Origin: JACRLW01 sp050181465
Lineage (GTDB): Bacteria > Planctomycetota > UBA1135 > UBA2386
Reading direction: 5' to 3'
Assembly (NCBI GenBank): GCA_050181465.1
Contig: JBFXDD010000005.1
Coordinates: forward strand, 1 to 64,000
Length of the DNA: 64,000 nt
A program made the position numbers and the translations under genes. Below the pieces are notes generated by a model. The model searched no databases and was not told where the DNA came from. It saw only the letters and a list, made by a program, of their open reading frames with translations. Positions 1 to 8,628 of the stretch are shown piece by piece. Positions within the stretch are counted from its first letter, which is position 1, and each line of letters begins with the position of its first letter.

Positions 1-1
1 T

Positions 2-961
2 GAAGTCGACCACGGCGGGACCACTCCGTTCTCGTCTGCAGACGGCCGGTTCCGCCTGCGCAGAGGGAACTGGACCCCCGGGGAAGTGAGAGTCCGAGTC
101 ACCGCGAAGGGACGCGCGCCGACCACCGTCCGCACGCGGCGCGACCTGAATCTCCCCGACGATGTGTGCATCGTGCGCTTGCCACGCGGCTGCACGATCG
201 TCGGCGAGGTGCGCGACGCGGAGACCTCGACACCCATCGTCGGTGCCGTGGTGACGCTCGTGAACGACCGCGCGATGATGATGCCGGACTCGAGCGGACC
301 TGCGACCGATGCCGAAGGGAAGTTCCGGCTGACCGATGTGTCCGTCGGCGAGCACCAGCTCCTCATCGAACGAGTCGGCTATCCGCCCCGGTACTTCGGA
401 CCCGTGCGGGTCGAGGCGCCGGGAGACGAGATCGCGATCTCGCCCACGCTTCATCGCGGAGTCACCGTTCGGGGTCGTGTCATCGGCGCGACAGACCCCG
501 GGTCCGTCAAGATCCTGGGACTGCTGGTGGCCCGCGGCGCGACCGTCGAAGCTCGAATCGACCCTTCGGGCCAATTCGAGTTACCGGGTATTCCGCCCGG
601 CTCCCTTCGTCTCGCCGTCTCCGATCGTGGAGGGCCGTGGCGCACGCGAGTCATCGAGGTCACCTCCGCGGGAGCGGTTGACGTGCGTGTCGACCTGACA
701 CCGGGGCCTGCACACCTTCAAGTGTCGGTACGCAGTTCGGTCGGGCCGATGAAGAACGGCTCGATCCGCCTCACTTCGATCGAGAGTGGGGAACGGCACA
801 CCGTGTTGGTTGAGAACGGTGTCGCTGCGATCGACGGTCTGCCGTCCGGCACGTTTCGGGTTGAAGTACGACCTGGCACTGACCTCGAGCCCTCCAGTCG
901 GGAGATCGATCTGAAGGCGGGCCTCAACGAACTCGAGTTCGTCCTGCAGCGGCGCGACTGA
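2..961 (+). CDS. Carboxypeptidase regulatory-like domain protein, 5' end outside window
   Basis: The frame is open from base 2, so this is the C-terminal 319 residues of a longer protein; the GTG at 86 is internal. It consists of repeated beta-sandwich modules of the carboxypeptidase regulatory-like/transthyretin type. Each carries the usual signature of a T-x-x-D-G-x-F core followed by a conserved G-x-Y/H strand, for example SADGRFRLR at the window edge and TDAEGKFRLTD and DPSGQFELPGI further on. There is no catalytic motif and no membrane segment in the visible part. Such modules are usually extracytoplasmic and structural. A second protein with the same module type lies at 2067-3290. A hairpin follows the stop codon. 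The family-level call is secure; the role is unknown. Confidence 0.75.
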   Translation, partial: EVDHGGTTPFSSADGRFRLRRGNWTPGEVRVRVTAKGRAPTTVRTRRDLNLPDDVCIVRLPRGCTIVGEVRDAETSTPIVGAVVTLVNDRAMMMPDSSGPATDAEGKFRLTDVSVGEHQLLIERVGYPPRYFGPVRVEAPGDEIAISPTLHRGVTVRGRVIGATDPGSVKILGLLVARGATVEARIDPSGQFELPGIPPGSLRLAVSDRGGPWRTRVIEVTSAGAVDVRVDLTPGPAHLQVSVRSSVGPMKNGSIRLTSIESGERHTVLVENGVAAIDGLPSGTFRVEVRPGTDLEPSSREIDLKAGLNELEFVLQRRD

Positions 962-964
962 AGA

Positions 965-998
965 AAAGTTCCCCCAACGACGCCGTCGAGGGGACTTT
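965..998 (+). terminator. Hairpin after the first gene
   Basis: AAAGT-t-CCCC pairs with GGGGACTTT across a 15-nt loop, starting four bases after the stop codon. There is one bulged T. The descending side ends in TTT, but there is no long U tract, so terminator function is likely rather than certain. Confidence 0.4.
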
Positions 999-1104
999 CC
1001 GGGCTACCCACCGCACCGGCTTCGTAGCATCGGCGATCGCGTCGCGGCCTCGGCGACCGCGGTCCTATCTCTCCCCGATCCGCTGCAGCTCGCTCCGCTT
1101 GGGG

Positions 1105-1137
1105 TATGTTTGTGGTGGGAGGGGGTCCTCGACCCCC
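1105..1137 (+). promoter_or_regulatory. Putative -10 box and hairpin abutting a start codon
   Basis: TATGTT at 1105-1110 resembles a sigma70 -10 box. Downstream, GGGGGTC (1121-1127) and GACCCCC (1131-1137) form a perfect 7-bp hairpin with a 3-nt loop that ends directly against the ATG at 1138. A purine-rich GGTGGGA lies just before the hairpin. The structure could limit ribosome access or bring the upstream Shine-Dalgarno-like stretch close to the start. No -35 element is evident. Confidence 0.3.
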
Positions 1138-2046
1138 ATGCTCCGCTGTCTCTCCACCCTCCTCGCGAGTTCGATCCTGCTCGCGCAGGCGCCACCGGCA
1201 CCCCGGGTTCCGCACCCGCAGGGGTGGACGGCACTGGTGCGTTCGGAGCTGACCTCGCATGCGATCGTGCGCGGCGTGCTCCGCGTCCGTGATCGGCTGG
1301 CCTTCGACGACGCCGTGCAGCGCGGGGGCGGCTTCGCGCCGCTCACCATCGAGGTCATGGACCGCCTGGACGGTTCCGCACCCAAAGAGCTCGAGTTGAC
1401 ATGCTTCGTGGCCTCGGGGGTCGCGGGCCGGGGCGTTCGGCCGACCGCCGAGAAACTGCTCGACTACAACCACACCATTGTCATCGCATTGATCGAGCGG
1501 GTCGGGCAACGCTACTTTCTGACCGACCGTGCCGCCGGTGAGTCCCTGTTTCAGGCGAATGCGACCAACCTGCGCGAAGTGCGCGCCTTGATCCAGTTGC
1601 ACGCCACGCTCGAGAAGACGCCGCTGCCGCAACCGCTGCCCGGCGCGGAGGAGATCGCAGCCATCCTCAACGAGATCGAGTCCAACCCGGCCTTGGAGGT
1701 CGACGGCTTCCAACGCATTCAGGACTTGGGGCCGAGTGCCTTTCCCGCCCTCACCACGTTCTTGCTCGACGAACGAAAGATCCGCTCGCCCAAGGTCCGG
1801 GTTCGCGGACACGACGCGAATCTCCAACCGGTGGTCATCGCGTTCGCGCCACGTGACTTTCGAGCCGTCATGTTCCAGATCGGTCTCGATTGGGCGGGTG
1901 AGGCCATGGGGCTGCCGCGCGACGTCCTGGATCGCCAGGGTCACGAGCGCCGGGCCATGTACTTCCACGTCTTCGCGCACTATCTGCTCGCCGACGAGCG
2001 ACGACGTGCGGAGGAAGCGAAGATCACGGCCAACGAAGACCGCTGA
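1138..2046 (+). CDS. Secreted protein of unknown function
   Basis: 302 residues. The ATG at 1138 is chosen over the in-frame start at 1099 because it places a clean signal peptide at the N terminus: MLRC, then a hydrophobic run, then an AQA-type cleavage region near residue 19. The mature part is mixed alpha/beta, with a segment VMDRLDGSAPKELELTCFV followed by VIALIERVGQRYFLTDRA. This looks like a small beta-sandwich that binds or reports on material outside the membrane, followed by a helical part rich in Glu and Arg. I recognise no family or catalytic motif. It stands alone between two surface-protein genes, the next being convergent. Confidence 0.6.
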   Translation: MLRCLSTLLASSILLAQAPPAPRVPHPQGWTALVRSELTSHAIVRGVLRVRDRLAFDDAVQRGGGFAPLTIEVMDRLDGSAPKELELTCFVASGVAGRGVRPTAEKLLDYNHTIVIALIERVGQRYFLTDRAAGESLFQANATNLREVRALIQLHATLEKTPLPQPLPGAEEIAAILNEIESNPALEVDGFQRIQDLGPSAFPALTTFLLDERKIRSPKVRVRGHDANLQPVVIAFAPRDFRAVMFQIGLDWAGEAMGLPRDVLDRQGHERRAMYFHVFAHYLLADERRRAEEAKITANEDR

Positions 2047-2066
2047 CGGCGCTCGAGCCGGGGAGC

Positions 2067-3290
2067 TCAGTCGATCCTCAGCACGATCTCGGTGGTAGCG
2101 CGGCCCGGAGTGACCCTGATGAGTTCGAGGGTCTGCGGTAGATCGCTCCCCTCCTCGCGACCGAAGTAGCGCCGGGCTTGGCGGCGATCGAGGATCGCAC
2201 GGAACTCGACATCGCCGTGTGGGACCCGTCCGAGCTCGAATCGACCGTCGTCATCGGTGCGAGTCGCTTCCAGGCAGAACGGTCCGGCCTCGTGGAACAC
2301 CTGAACGCCGGGCAGGCCCTTGCCGGTAATCCCGTGCACCACGAAGCCTCGCACACGCTCGGCGCGCATCACGGGAATCTCGACCTCCCGCCCTGCGCTG
2401 AGCCAGACACTCGGACACGTGTAGTCCTCGGGGAGACCGTCGAGCACAGGGTGAATGCGCATCGGCGCAGGCGGGATCGCTGCGAGTTCGAACCTGCCGT
2501 CCGCGTTGGTGACCGTCGACAGACCCGGAAGGCGGAGCACGCGCACGGCGATACCGTCGAGCCGAAGCGACGGGTCCTCGGCAACCAACCGACCACGCGC
2601 CGGCTGTGTCTCTTCGAGCCTCACCAGCAGCGGTGCTTCTGCATCGGCGACCCAATCGAGCCCGCCAATCGCAAAGCCGCGGGCAAACACTCGAACGTGC
2701 CAATGGATCACGTTCGCGGCGATCGTATCGACGAGAAACTCACCGCCGTGATCGGATCGGCAACGTGCCAGGGGCACTCCGCGCGGACCGCCGCCGAGCA
2801 CCAGGATGTCGGCGTCGTGCACGGGCTTGCCGAGGAGATCCCGCACGGCACCCCTCACCGGACGCGGCGGCGCGAGTTCGACAGGACTCGATCTCCCCGT
2901 CGGCTCCAGCTTGCCGTAGCCGATGCCCAGACCCGGCGCCGAGGCGGTGACGAGGCAGCCCTCGGCAGGAAGGTCGACGTCGAACCAGGTGTGGCCGTCG
3001 TCGCTGGTTCGCGCCGAACCGAGGCGCGGAGTCGGCGAGGGTGCAGTCGGGGAGTCGGCGATCGCGAAGAGCTCGACCTCGGCAGCAACGCCCGCGCCCT
3101 TCGTGATCTTCACCACGATCTGCGGCCGCGCTCGAAGCTGGCCCAACACGACCCCGGCAACCACGCCGAGAACAGCGAGCACCGACCACCGCACGAGGAA
3201 CGCGCGATCGCTGCGCGCGCGTTCGCGTGCGGACAGCCCATGCGACCCGAGGTGCACGACGGACGAGGAGGTCGGAAGCGACTCGCTCAC
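2067..3290 (-). CDS. Membrane-anchored protein with carboxypeptidase regulatory-like modules
   Basis: 407 residues from a GTG at 3290. The open frame extends further upstream, but that part is antisense to rpiA. After about 28 polar residues comes one transmembrane helix (near residues 30-50), then several beta-sandwich modules with the carboxypeptidase-regulatory pattern (TSDDGHTWFDV, SDHGGEFLVDT, TNADGRFELAA, TDDDGRFELGR). Topology is therefore an inner-membrane anchor with a periplasmic or surface stalk. A -10-like TATACC ends 7 nt before the start and there is no ribosome-binding site, so the mRNA may be leaderless. It is divergent from rpiA. The function beyond a structural or binding role is not evident. 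Confidence 0.7.
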   Translation of the reverse strand: MSESLPTSSSVVHLGSHGLSARERARSDRAFLVRWSVLAVLGVVAGVVLGQLRARPQIVVKITKGAGVAAEVELFAIADSPTAPSPTPRLGSARTSDDGHTWFDVDLPAEGCLVTASAPGLGIGYGKLEPTGRSSPVELAPPRPVRGAVRDLLGKPVHDADILVLGGGPRGVPLARCRSDHGGEFLVDTIAANVIHWHVRVFARGFAIGGLDWVADAEAPLLVRLEETQPARGRLVAEDPSLRLDGIAVRVLRLPGLSTVTNADGRFELAAIPPAPMRIHPVLDGLPEDYTCPSVWLSAGREVEIPVMRAERVRGFVVHGITGKGLPGVQVFHEAGPFCLEATRTDDDGRFELGRVPHGDVEFRAILDRRQARRYFGREEGSDLPQTLELIRVTPGRATTEIVLRID

Positions 3291-3297
3291 GCATCTT

Positions 3298-3349
3298 GGT
3301 ATAGCTCGTGAGGCGGCGACTGCGAACTGCCCCCGCCACGCCGTATGGT
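3298..3349. promoter_or_regulatory. Divergent promoters for the surface protein and rpiA
   Basis: Two -10-like hexamers face away from each other. TATACC on the minus strand (3303-3298) ends 7 nt before the GTG at 3290. TATGGT on the plus strand (3344-3349) ends 7 nt before the ATG at 3357. A transcription start at the usual distance would fall on each start codon, predicting leaderless mRNAs. The -35 elements are weak. Confidence 0.35.
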
Positions 3350-3356
3350 CGTATCG

Positions 3357-4052
3357 ATGACTGACTCGCGCGAAATCGGCAAGCGCGCCGCGGCCCGCGC
3401 GGCCGCCGACGACCTCGTGGGTGGGCTGCGGCTCGGGCTCGGCACCGGTTCCACCGTCCGCTTCCTGCTGGAACGGCTCGCGGAACGCATGCGGAGCGAG
3501 GGCGTGGCGTGGACGGCGGTCGCCACGAGCGAAGCGACGGCGGAGCTCGCCATGCGGCTCGGCTTGGCGGTCGTCGAACTCGATTCCGTCGACCGCCTCG
3601 ACGTGGCGATCGACGGCGCCGATGAAGTGGACCCCCGGCTCGATCTCATCAAGGGCGGCGGTGGTGCACTGACGCGCGAGAAGATCGTCGCCGCGGCGGC
3701 GAATCGGTTCGTCGTGATCGTCGACGACTCCAAGCTGGTCGATCGTCTCGGGGCGACCTTCCGACTCCCGATCGAAGTCCTCCGCTTCGGTTGGCGGCAT
3801 ACGCGCTCCTTGATCGAGAACCTGGGTCTGCCGTCGGCGTTGCGAGTGAATGCGAGCGGCACCGTGACCGTCACCGATAACGGCAACTACTTGCTCGATG
3901 CCGAACTTGGACCGAACAGCGATCTCGGTTCACTCGAGCGCGCGCTCGACTCGATCCCCGGAGTCGTGGAGTGCGGGCTCTTCGTGGGCATGGCCCACGA
4001 GATCATCGTGGGCAGTGCGATCGGTCGAATTCACCGACTACTGCGAGACTGA
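3357..4052 (+). CDS. rpiA: Ribose-5-phosphate isomerase A
   Basis: 231 residues, the usual RpiA length. The enzyme interconverts ribose-5-phosphate and ribulose-5-phosphate in the cytosolic pentose phosphate pathway. Visible signatures in order are the phosphate-binding GLGTGSTV loop, the T-S-E-A segment, DGADEVD with catalytic acids, KGGGGALTREKI with the catalytic Lys and Glu, and a C-terminal NGNYLLD. The ATG at 3357 gives MTDSREIGKRAA and is preferred over the ATG 12 nt upstream because a -10-like TATGGT would then sit 7 nt before the start. The gene is monocistronic and convergent with the Nudix gene. Confidence 0.95.
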   Translation: MTDSREIGKRAAARAAADDLVGGLRLGLGTGSTVRFLLERLAERMRSEGVAWTAVATSEATAELAMRLGLAVVELDSVDRLDVAIDGADEVDPRLDLIKGGGGALTREKIVAAAANRFVVIVDDSKLVDRLGATFRLPIEVLRFGWRHTRSLIENLGLPSALRVNASGTVTVTDNGNYLLDAELGPNSDLGSLERALDSIPGVVECGLFVGMAHEIIVGSAIGRIHRLLRD

Positions 4053-4124
4053 CCGCGCCCAACTCCGGAGCCCGCAGCTTGGTGAAGCGCGATCAAGAGG
4101 TGGACTGGACTTGTCGTTCCGCTA

Positions 4125-4673
4125 CTACCTGCCACCGCCAAGCCGTAGGAAGTACAGCGCGTTCAGTACCAACGCATGATCGATCTCGCCGCGAAGGACC
4201 CGGGACTCGAGTTCGGTCAGCGGGAGAGTCAGGACCTCGAAGTCCTCACCTGCATCGGGATCCGGATCTCCGACACGCTCGCAACCCCGGATCAGGTAGC
4301 TGTGGCAACGGTTCGTGAACAGCGCTGGGTTGGGATTCACGCTGCCGAGATAGATCGGTGACGACGACGACGCGTAGCCGGTCTCCTCTCGCAGTTCACG
4401 TGCGGCCGCCACTGCAGGATTTTCGCCGAGTTCGATCGCTCCGCCGGGGATCTCGATGGTCGCGGTGGCCGGACCGTGACGGAACTGGTGCACGAGAACG
4501 ATCTCGCCGGCGGTCGTCTCGGCGATGACATTCACCCAATCGAGGGTATCGATGATGAAGAAGCCCATCTCGCGGCCGGTGCGCGGCGACACGCGATGCG
4601 CGATTTGCACGTCGAACACGTAGTACTGGGCGAGTCGCGCTCGGCGGGTCTCAGGCCAGGGCTTCGGAGTCAA
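4125..4673 (-). CDS. Nudix hydrolase, ADP-ribose pyrophosphatase-like
   Basis: 182 residues. A full Nudix box is present (GGAIELGE, seven residues, then RELREETGY), matching G-x5-E-x7-R-E-U-x-E-E-x-G-U, which binds the catalytic divalent metal. An upstream beta-sheet half (VHQFRHGPATATIEIPGG) and a downstream NPALFTNRCHSYL segment are typical of the ADP-sugar pyrophosphatase group, which splits ADP-ribose or ADP-sugars to AMP and sugar phosphate. The ATG overlaps the stop of the preceding gene by 4 bp, so it is translated as the third gene of the gyrA transcript. The substrate is inferred from the subgroup only. Confidence 0.88.
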   Translation of the reverse strand: MTPKPWPETRRARLAQYYVFDVQIAHRVSPRTGREMGFFIIDTLDWVNVIAETTAGEIVLVHQFRHGPATATIEIPGGAIELGENPAVAAARELREETGYASSSSPIYLGSVNPNPALFTNRCHSYLIRGCERVGDPDPDAGEDFEVLTLPLTELESRVLRGEIDHALVLNALYFLRLGGGR

Positions 4674-5980
4674 CGCACGTTCCTCTCGAAGCGATGGACG
4701 TGCAGAGCGTCACCAGTCTCGCTGCGAAAGACGATCTCGCCATTCTTCTTGCCGAGGCGAATCCAGACCGAGCCGCCGCGAGCCGCCGCAAACAAGGTTC
4801 GCTCGGACCACGTGATGTCACGCGCGAGTTCATCACCGGCACCACCGCCGGCTCCGACATGCAAGATCCCGTGCTCGCCGCGCACCAACTCGAGCGAGCG
4901 CGACGCAGCGGAGATCCAGAGATCGGGCCGAGCGCGACCGAGCATGGGTCGATGCGTGAGCTGGAACGCCTGCGCGCGCTCCGCGGCCGCGGCGTCCCCG
5001 AAGCTGAACACCGGATCGAAGCTCGCGACGACACGCCATCCGGACGCCGGCTCGGCGAGGGCCGCAGCGATGAGACTGCGAGCGCGGCGCACCTCGGAGC
5101 GACTCGCGGAACCGGCTGCCGTTATGGAATCCGCCAACAGCAATTCCACCGGCGTGCCCGCGGCCGTGGCCTCCACTCGCCGAAACCAGCGCGCCACCGA
5201 TATCGGCGAAGACTTCGGATCGAGTCCGTACAGCACTTCCATGTCGCCGCGGTGCTCCGCGGGACCGGGAACCAGTGGAATGGGCGTGGTCCCGAGCAAT
5301 CGTGCGTAGCGCTCGCTCAGATCCTCGACCCATCCGGTTGCGTTCGGAGACTTGGGACCGTCCGGAACCAACAGGTCACCGAGGAACACGACCTGGTCGG
5401 GCGGATCGGTCGCGGCGAGCTTCGCGACGGACCGGGCGACCAGGTCCTGCCCGCGCCATCGCGAACCGGGGGATCCGAGAACCAGCAACACGAAGTCCTC
5501 GGGGTCGCCGGCCGACGGCGCTTCGCGCTCCATGCCAGGAATGGCGCCGAGCACCTTGGGCGGGGTCCGACGCTCGGTGACCGCGGGAAGGTCGAGTTGG
5601 ATCGACCGCGATTGGCCCGCCTCGCTCCAACTCGCACGCAACGCGACGCGCTCAGGCCTGAAACTCGTGACCTCGAGCGCGACGCCGCCGATGGGGACCA
5701 GCGCATCTCCGTCTCGCCGACACAGGACCGGCTTGTCCGCACCCAGAACCGGCTTGTCCGGCAGCAGCCAAGAGCCCACGGTCGGCCAACGCAGCTCGGG
5801 AAAGCGCAGTGCGTAGTCCGCACCGTCTGCCGCGAACGCGAGTTCCCCGGTGGGATCGAAGGTGCAGGACGACGGCGCAGACGCGGGTGCGGCATCCTGG
5901 CAGCCGGCGAGGGCGAAGGACGGCGAGCACAGGAACGCCGCGCCGGCCAGCCACGTCATGCGCCGGCGCAACGCGTTCAC
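4670..5980 (-). CDS. Lipoprotein resembling a purple acid phosphatase that has lost its metal ligands
   Basis: 436 residues with a signal peptide and lipobox ending at Cys27 (ALAGC). Residues 160-390 follow the layout of calcineurin-like/tartrate-resistant acid phosphatases: VVFLGDLLVPDG (198-209), a VPG segment (237-239), VVASFDPVFSFG (317-328), LWISAASRSLE (354-364) and LHVGAGGG (373-380). In active members these places read GD-x-x-Y/F, GNH(D/E), V-x-x-HHP, GHDH-x-x-E and GAGG. Here the Asn/His of GNH, the His of HHP and the His of GHDH are absent, so a dinuclear metal site is unlikely. It overlaps gyrA and the Nudix gene by 4 bp each. It is probably a pseudoenzyme or binding lipoprotein. 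Confidence 0.65.
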   Translation of the reverse strand: MNALRRRMTWLAGAAFLCSPSFALAGCQDAAPASAPSSCTFDPTGELAFAADGADYALRFPELRWPTVGSWLLPDKPVLGADKPVLCRRDGDALVPIGGVALEVTSFRPERVALRASWSEAGQSRSIQLDLPAVTERRTPPKVLGAIPGMEREAPSAGDPEDFVLLVLGSPGSRWRGQDLVARSVAKLAATDPPDQVVFLGDLLVPDGPKSPNATGWVEDLSERYARLLGTTPIPLVPGPAEHRGDMEVLYGLDPKSSPISVARWFRRVEATAAGTPVELLLADSITAAGSASRSEVRRARSLIAAALAEPASGWRVVASFDPVFSFGDAAAAERAQAFQLTHRPMLGRARPDLWISAASRSLELVRGEHGILHVGAGGGAGDELARDITWSERTLFAAARGGSVWIRLGKKNGEIVFRSETGDALHVHRFERNVR

Positions 5981-8439
5981 TTGGCTTCCTCGTCTTCCTT
6001 CGGCACGCGGGCCACGGAGACCACCACGTCGTCCTTGTCCAAGTTGATGCAGCGCACGCCTTGTGTCGCGCGACCGATCGAGCTGATCCCAGCCGCCGAG
6101 GTTCGGACGATCTGACCACCCTTGGTGACGATCATGATCTCGTCGTCGTCCGTGACGGCGAGCAGATTCACGACCCTGCCGTTGCGATCGCTGGTCTTGA
6201 TGTTGATCAAGCCCTGACCGCCACGGCCCTGCACGCGATACTCCTCGAGCTCGGTGCGCTTGCCGTAGCCGTTCTCACACACGGTGAGCAGCGAATGCGT
6301 GGCGTCGCAGATGACCATGCCGACCACGATGTCGGTCTCGCGCAGCTTGATGCCGCGAACACCATGCGCGCTGCGGCCCATCGGACGCACGTCGTCCTCG
6401 GGGAAGCGGATCGCCATACCCTCACCGGTTCCGATCACGATGGACTGACCCGGCCGTGCGATGCCGACGCCGATGAGCCGATCGCCCTCGTCGAGACCGA
6501 CCGCGATGATGCCGCCCTTCTTCGGGCGACTGTAGGCCTCGAGCGGAGTCTTCTTGATCTGCCCCTGAGCGGTGACGGTCACGACACACCCCGGCTCCTC
6601 GAAGCTCGGCACGCGCAGGATCTCGGTGATGCGCTCGTTCTCTTGCTGGGTCTGGATGACGTTGGCGAGTGCGCGGCCTCGCGCGGTGCGAGCGAGCAGC
6701 GGCAGCTCGTAGACCTTTCGCCAGTAGCAGCGACCGAGATCGCTGAAGAACAAGAAGTAGTCGTGCGTGCTGGCGACGAAGATGCGCTGGAGGAAGTCGC
6801 CGTCTTTGGTATCCGCGACCGCGATGCCCTTGCCGCCGCGCGCCTGGCTCCGGTACTGGTCGGCCGGCGTTCGCTTGAGGTATCCCTCGTGCGTGACCGT
6901 CACGACCATCAGCTCCTCCGGGATCAGGTCCTCGGCGAAGAACTCGCCAACCTCCTCGGTAGAGATCTCGGTCCGGCGATCATCACCGTAGACCTTCACC
7001 ATCTCGTCGATCTCCTCGACGATCAGACGCATCAAGACTCGGCGGTCGTCGAGGATCTCGCGGAGGCCGAGAATCCTCTGCTGCACGTCGTTCCATTCCG
7101 CCTCGAGCTTCTCGATCTCGAGGCCCGTCAGGCGTGCGAGTCGCATGTCGAGGATCGCCTTCGCCTGGATCGGCGAGAGCGCAAATCGACTCATCAATCG
7201 CTCGCGCGCCTCGTCGACCGAGCGCGAAGTCTTGATGATCTCGACGACCTCGTCGATGTTCTGCGTGGCGATACGCAGACCTTCGAGAATGTGAAGGTGC
7301 TCCTCGGCCTTGCGCAGTCGATATCGCGTTCGCGCCGTGATGACGTGGATGCGGTGATCGCGATAGGACTCGAGCAAGCCCTTGAACGGCATCGTTCGCG
7401 GGCGCCCGGCATCGATCACGAGGTTGTTGACGCTGAACGTCGACTGCAGCGGGCTCTGCTTGAAGAGCTGGTTGACGGTGATCGTCTCGTCTTCGACGCC
7501 GCGCTTCAGTTCGATGACGAGTCGCAGCCCGACGCGCTCGTTGGACTCGTCGTTGACGTCGGCGATCGTCTCGATCTGACCGCCCTTGGCGAGAGTCGCA
7601 ATGCGCTCGAGGATCGTGCCGACGCGCACCTGATACGGCACTTCGGTGAACACGATCTGCTTGCGACCGCGCCGATCCTCGACGTGGTACCTGCCGCGCA
7701 CGGACACTGCGCCGCGGCCGGTGCGATAGGCATTCAGTAGCGCCGAACGCCCCATGATGATGCCGCCGGTCGGGAAGTCGGGTCCCTGCACGACGTTCAT
7801 CAACTCCTCGAAGCTCACCTCGGGGTTCTCGATGAGCATCTTCAGCGCCGCGCCGACCTCGCGAAGGTTGTGCGGCGGCAAGCTCGTCGCCATGCCGACC
7901 GCGATGCCGGTCGAGCCGTTGCAGACCAGCGCGGGAAAGCGCGACGGCAACACCGACGGCTCCTTGCGAGTGCCGTCGTAGTTGAGTTGGAACTCGACCG
8001 TCTCCTCTTCGATGTCGGCCAGCAGGTCGACCGTCGGTCGACCCATGCGCGCCTCGGTGTAACGCATCGCGGCCGGCGGACTGCCGTCGATCGCGCCGAA
8101 GTTCCCTTGACCTTCGACGAGCGGATAGCGCGTGCTGAAGGGCTGCGCCATGCCGACCAAGGTCGGGTAGATCACCGACTCGCCGTGCGGGTGGTAGTTG
8201 CCCGAGGTGTCGCCGCAGATCTTCGCGCACTTCCTGTACTTGGCCCGCGGGCCCAAGTTCAGTTCGTGCATCGCGAAGAGGATCCGCCGCTGACTGGGCT
8301 TGAGCCCGTCGCGAATGTCGGGCAGCGCGCGGCTGCGGATCACACTCAACGAGTAGTTGAGGTAGCTCTCGCGCATCTCCTTCTCGAGGAGGAGGTCGGA
8401 GATCTCGCCACCGGTCGGCGGCATGGTTGCGTCGGTCAT
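5977..8439 (-). CDS. gyrA: DNA gyrase subunit A
   Basis: 820 residues, the normal GyrA length. It breaks and rejoins DNA in the GyrA2B2 complex to introduce negative supercoils. The catalytic tyrosine is Tyr127 in AAMRYTEARM. The region facing quinolones reads HPHGESVIYPT. The winged helix, tower and coiled coil are followed by the six-bladed C-terminal domain, whose first blade carries QARGGKG, a GyrA box that separates gyrase from topoisomerase IV. gyrB is not in the window. The next two genes overlap it by 4 bp in turn, forming a three-gene unit. No ribosome-binding site is obvious at the ATG. Confidence 0.97.
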   Translation of the reverse strand: MTDATMPPTGGEISDLLLEKEMRESYLNYSLSVIRSRALPDIRDGLKPSQRRILFAMHELNLGPRAKYRKCAKICGDTSGNYHPHGESVIYPTLVGMAQPFSTRYPLVEGQGNFGAIDGSPPAAMRYTEARMGRPTVDLLADIEEETVEFQLNYDGTRKEPSVLPSRFPALVCNGSTGIAVGMATSLPPHNLREVGAALKMLIENPEVSFEELMNVVQGPDFPTGGIIMGRSALLNAYRTGRGAVSVRGRYHVEDRRGRKQIVFTEVPYQVRVGTILERIATLAKGGQIETIADVNDESNERVGLRLVIELKRGVEDETITVNQLFKQSPLQSTFSVNNLVIDAGRPRTMPFKGLLESYRDHRIHVITARTRYRLRKAEEHLHILEGLRIATQNIDEVVEIIKTSRSVDEARERLMSRFALSPIQAKAILDMRLARLTGLEIEKLEAEWNDVQQRILGLREILDDRRVLMRLIVEEIDEMVKVYGDDRRTEISTEEVGEFFAEDLIPEELMVVTVTHEGYLKRTPADQYRSQARGGKGIAVADTKDGDFLQRIFVASTHDYFLFFSDLGRCYWRKVYELPLLARTARGRALANVIQTQQENERITEILRVPSFEEPGCVVTVTAQGQIKKTPLEAYSRPKKGGIIAVGLDEGDRLIGVGIARPGQSIVIGTGEGMAIRFPEDDVRPMGRSAHGVRGIKLRETDIVVGMVICDATHSLLTVCENGYGKRTELEEYRVQGRGGQGLINIKTSDRNGRVVNLLAVTDDDEIMIVTKGGQIVRTSAAGISSIGRATQGVRCINLDKDDVVVSVARVPKEDEEAK

Positions 8440-8524
8440 CGCGTGCGGGGCGGCCTGGTTCGGCCGGGAGCCGAGCGATTCTCGGCAGACGTCATCGCAC
8501 TATCAACCGGACGCGACCTTCGGT

Positions 8525-8530
8525 TATGCT
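8525..8530 (+). promoter_or_regulatory. Putative -10 box upstream of the CinA-like gene
   Basis: TATGCT occurs about 100 bp before the start at 8629, in the 189-bp divergent gap with gyrA. The same TATGCT hexamer lies at 10567-10572, about 95 bp before fabI, and TATGTT lies at 1105. No convincing -35 was found. Confidence 0.25.
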
Positions 8531-8628
8531 GCCTGCGGTCGCGCTGCGGCCGGAGGTAACTCCGGCGCTACCCGCCGCGCAGACCCCTTCCCAACCATGA
8601 CGCGCGCCATCGACACGGAGATCTCCGC

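Noticed and set aside
718..1980. 420-codon minus-strand frame
   Set aside because: It covers the signal-peptide gene at 1138 and has no signature; composition is that of a shadow.
5809..7740. Long open frame antisense to gyrA
   Set aside because: Its protein is Asp/Arg/Leu-rich low complexity without any motif, as expected for the complement of a GC-rich gene; gyrA is certain on the other strand.
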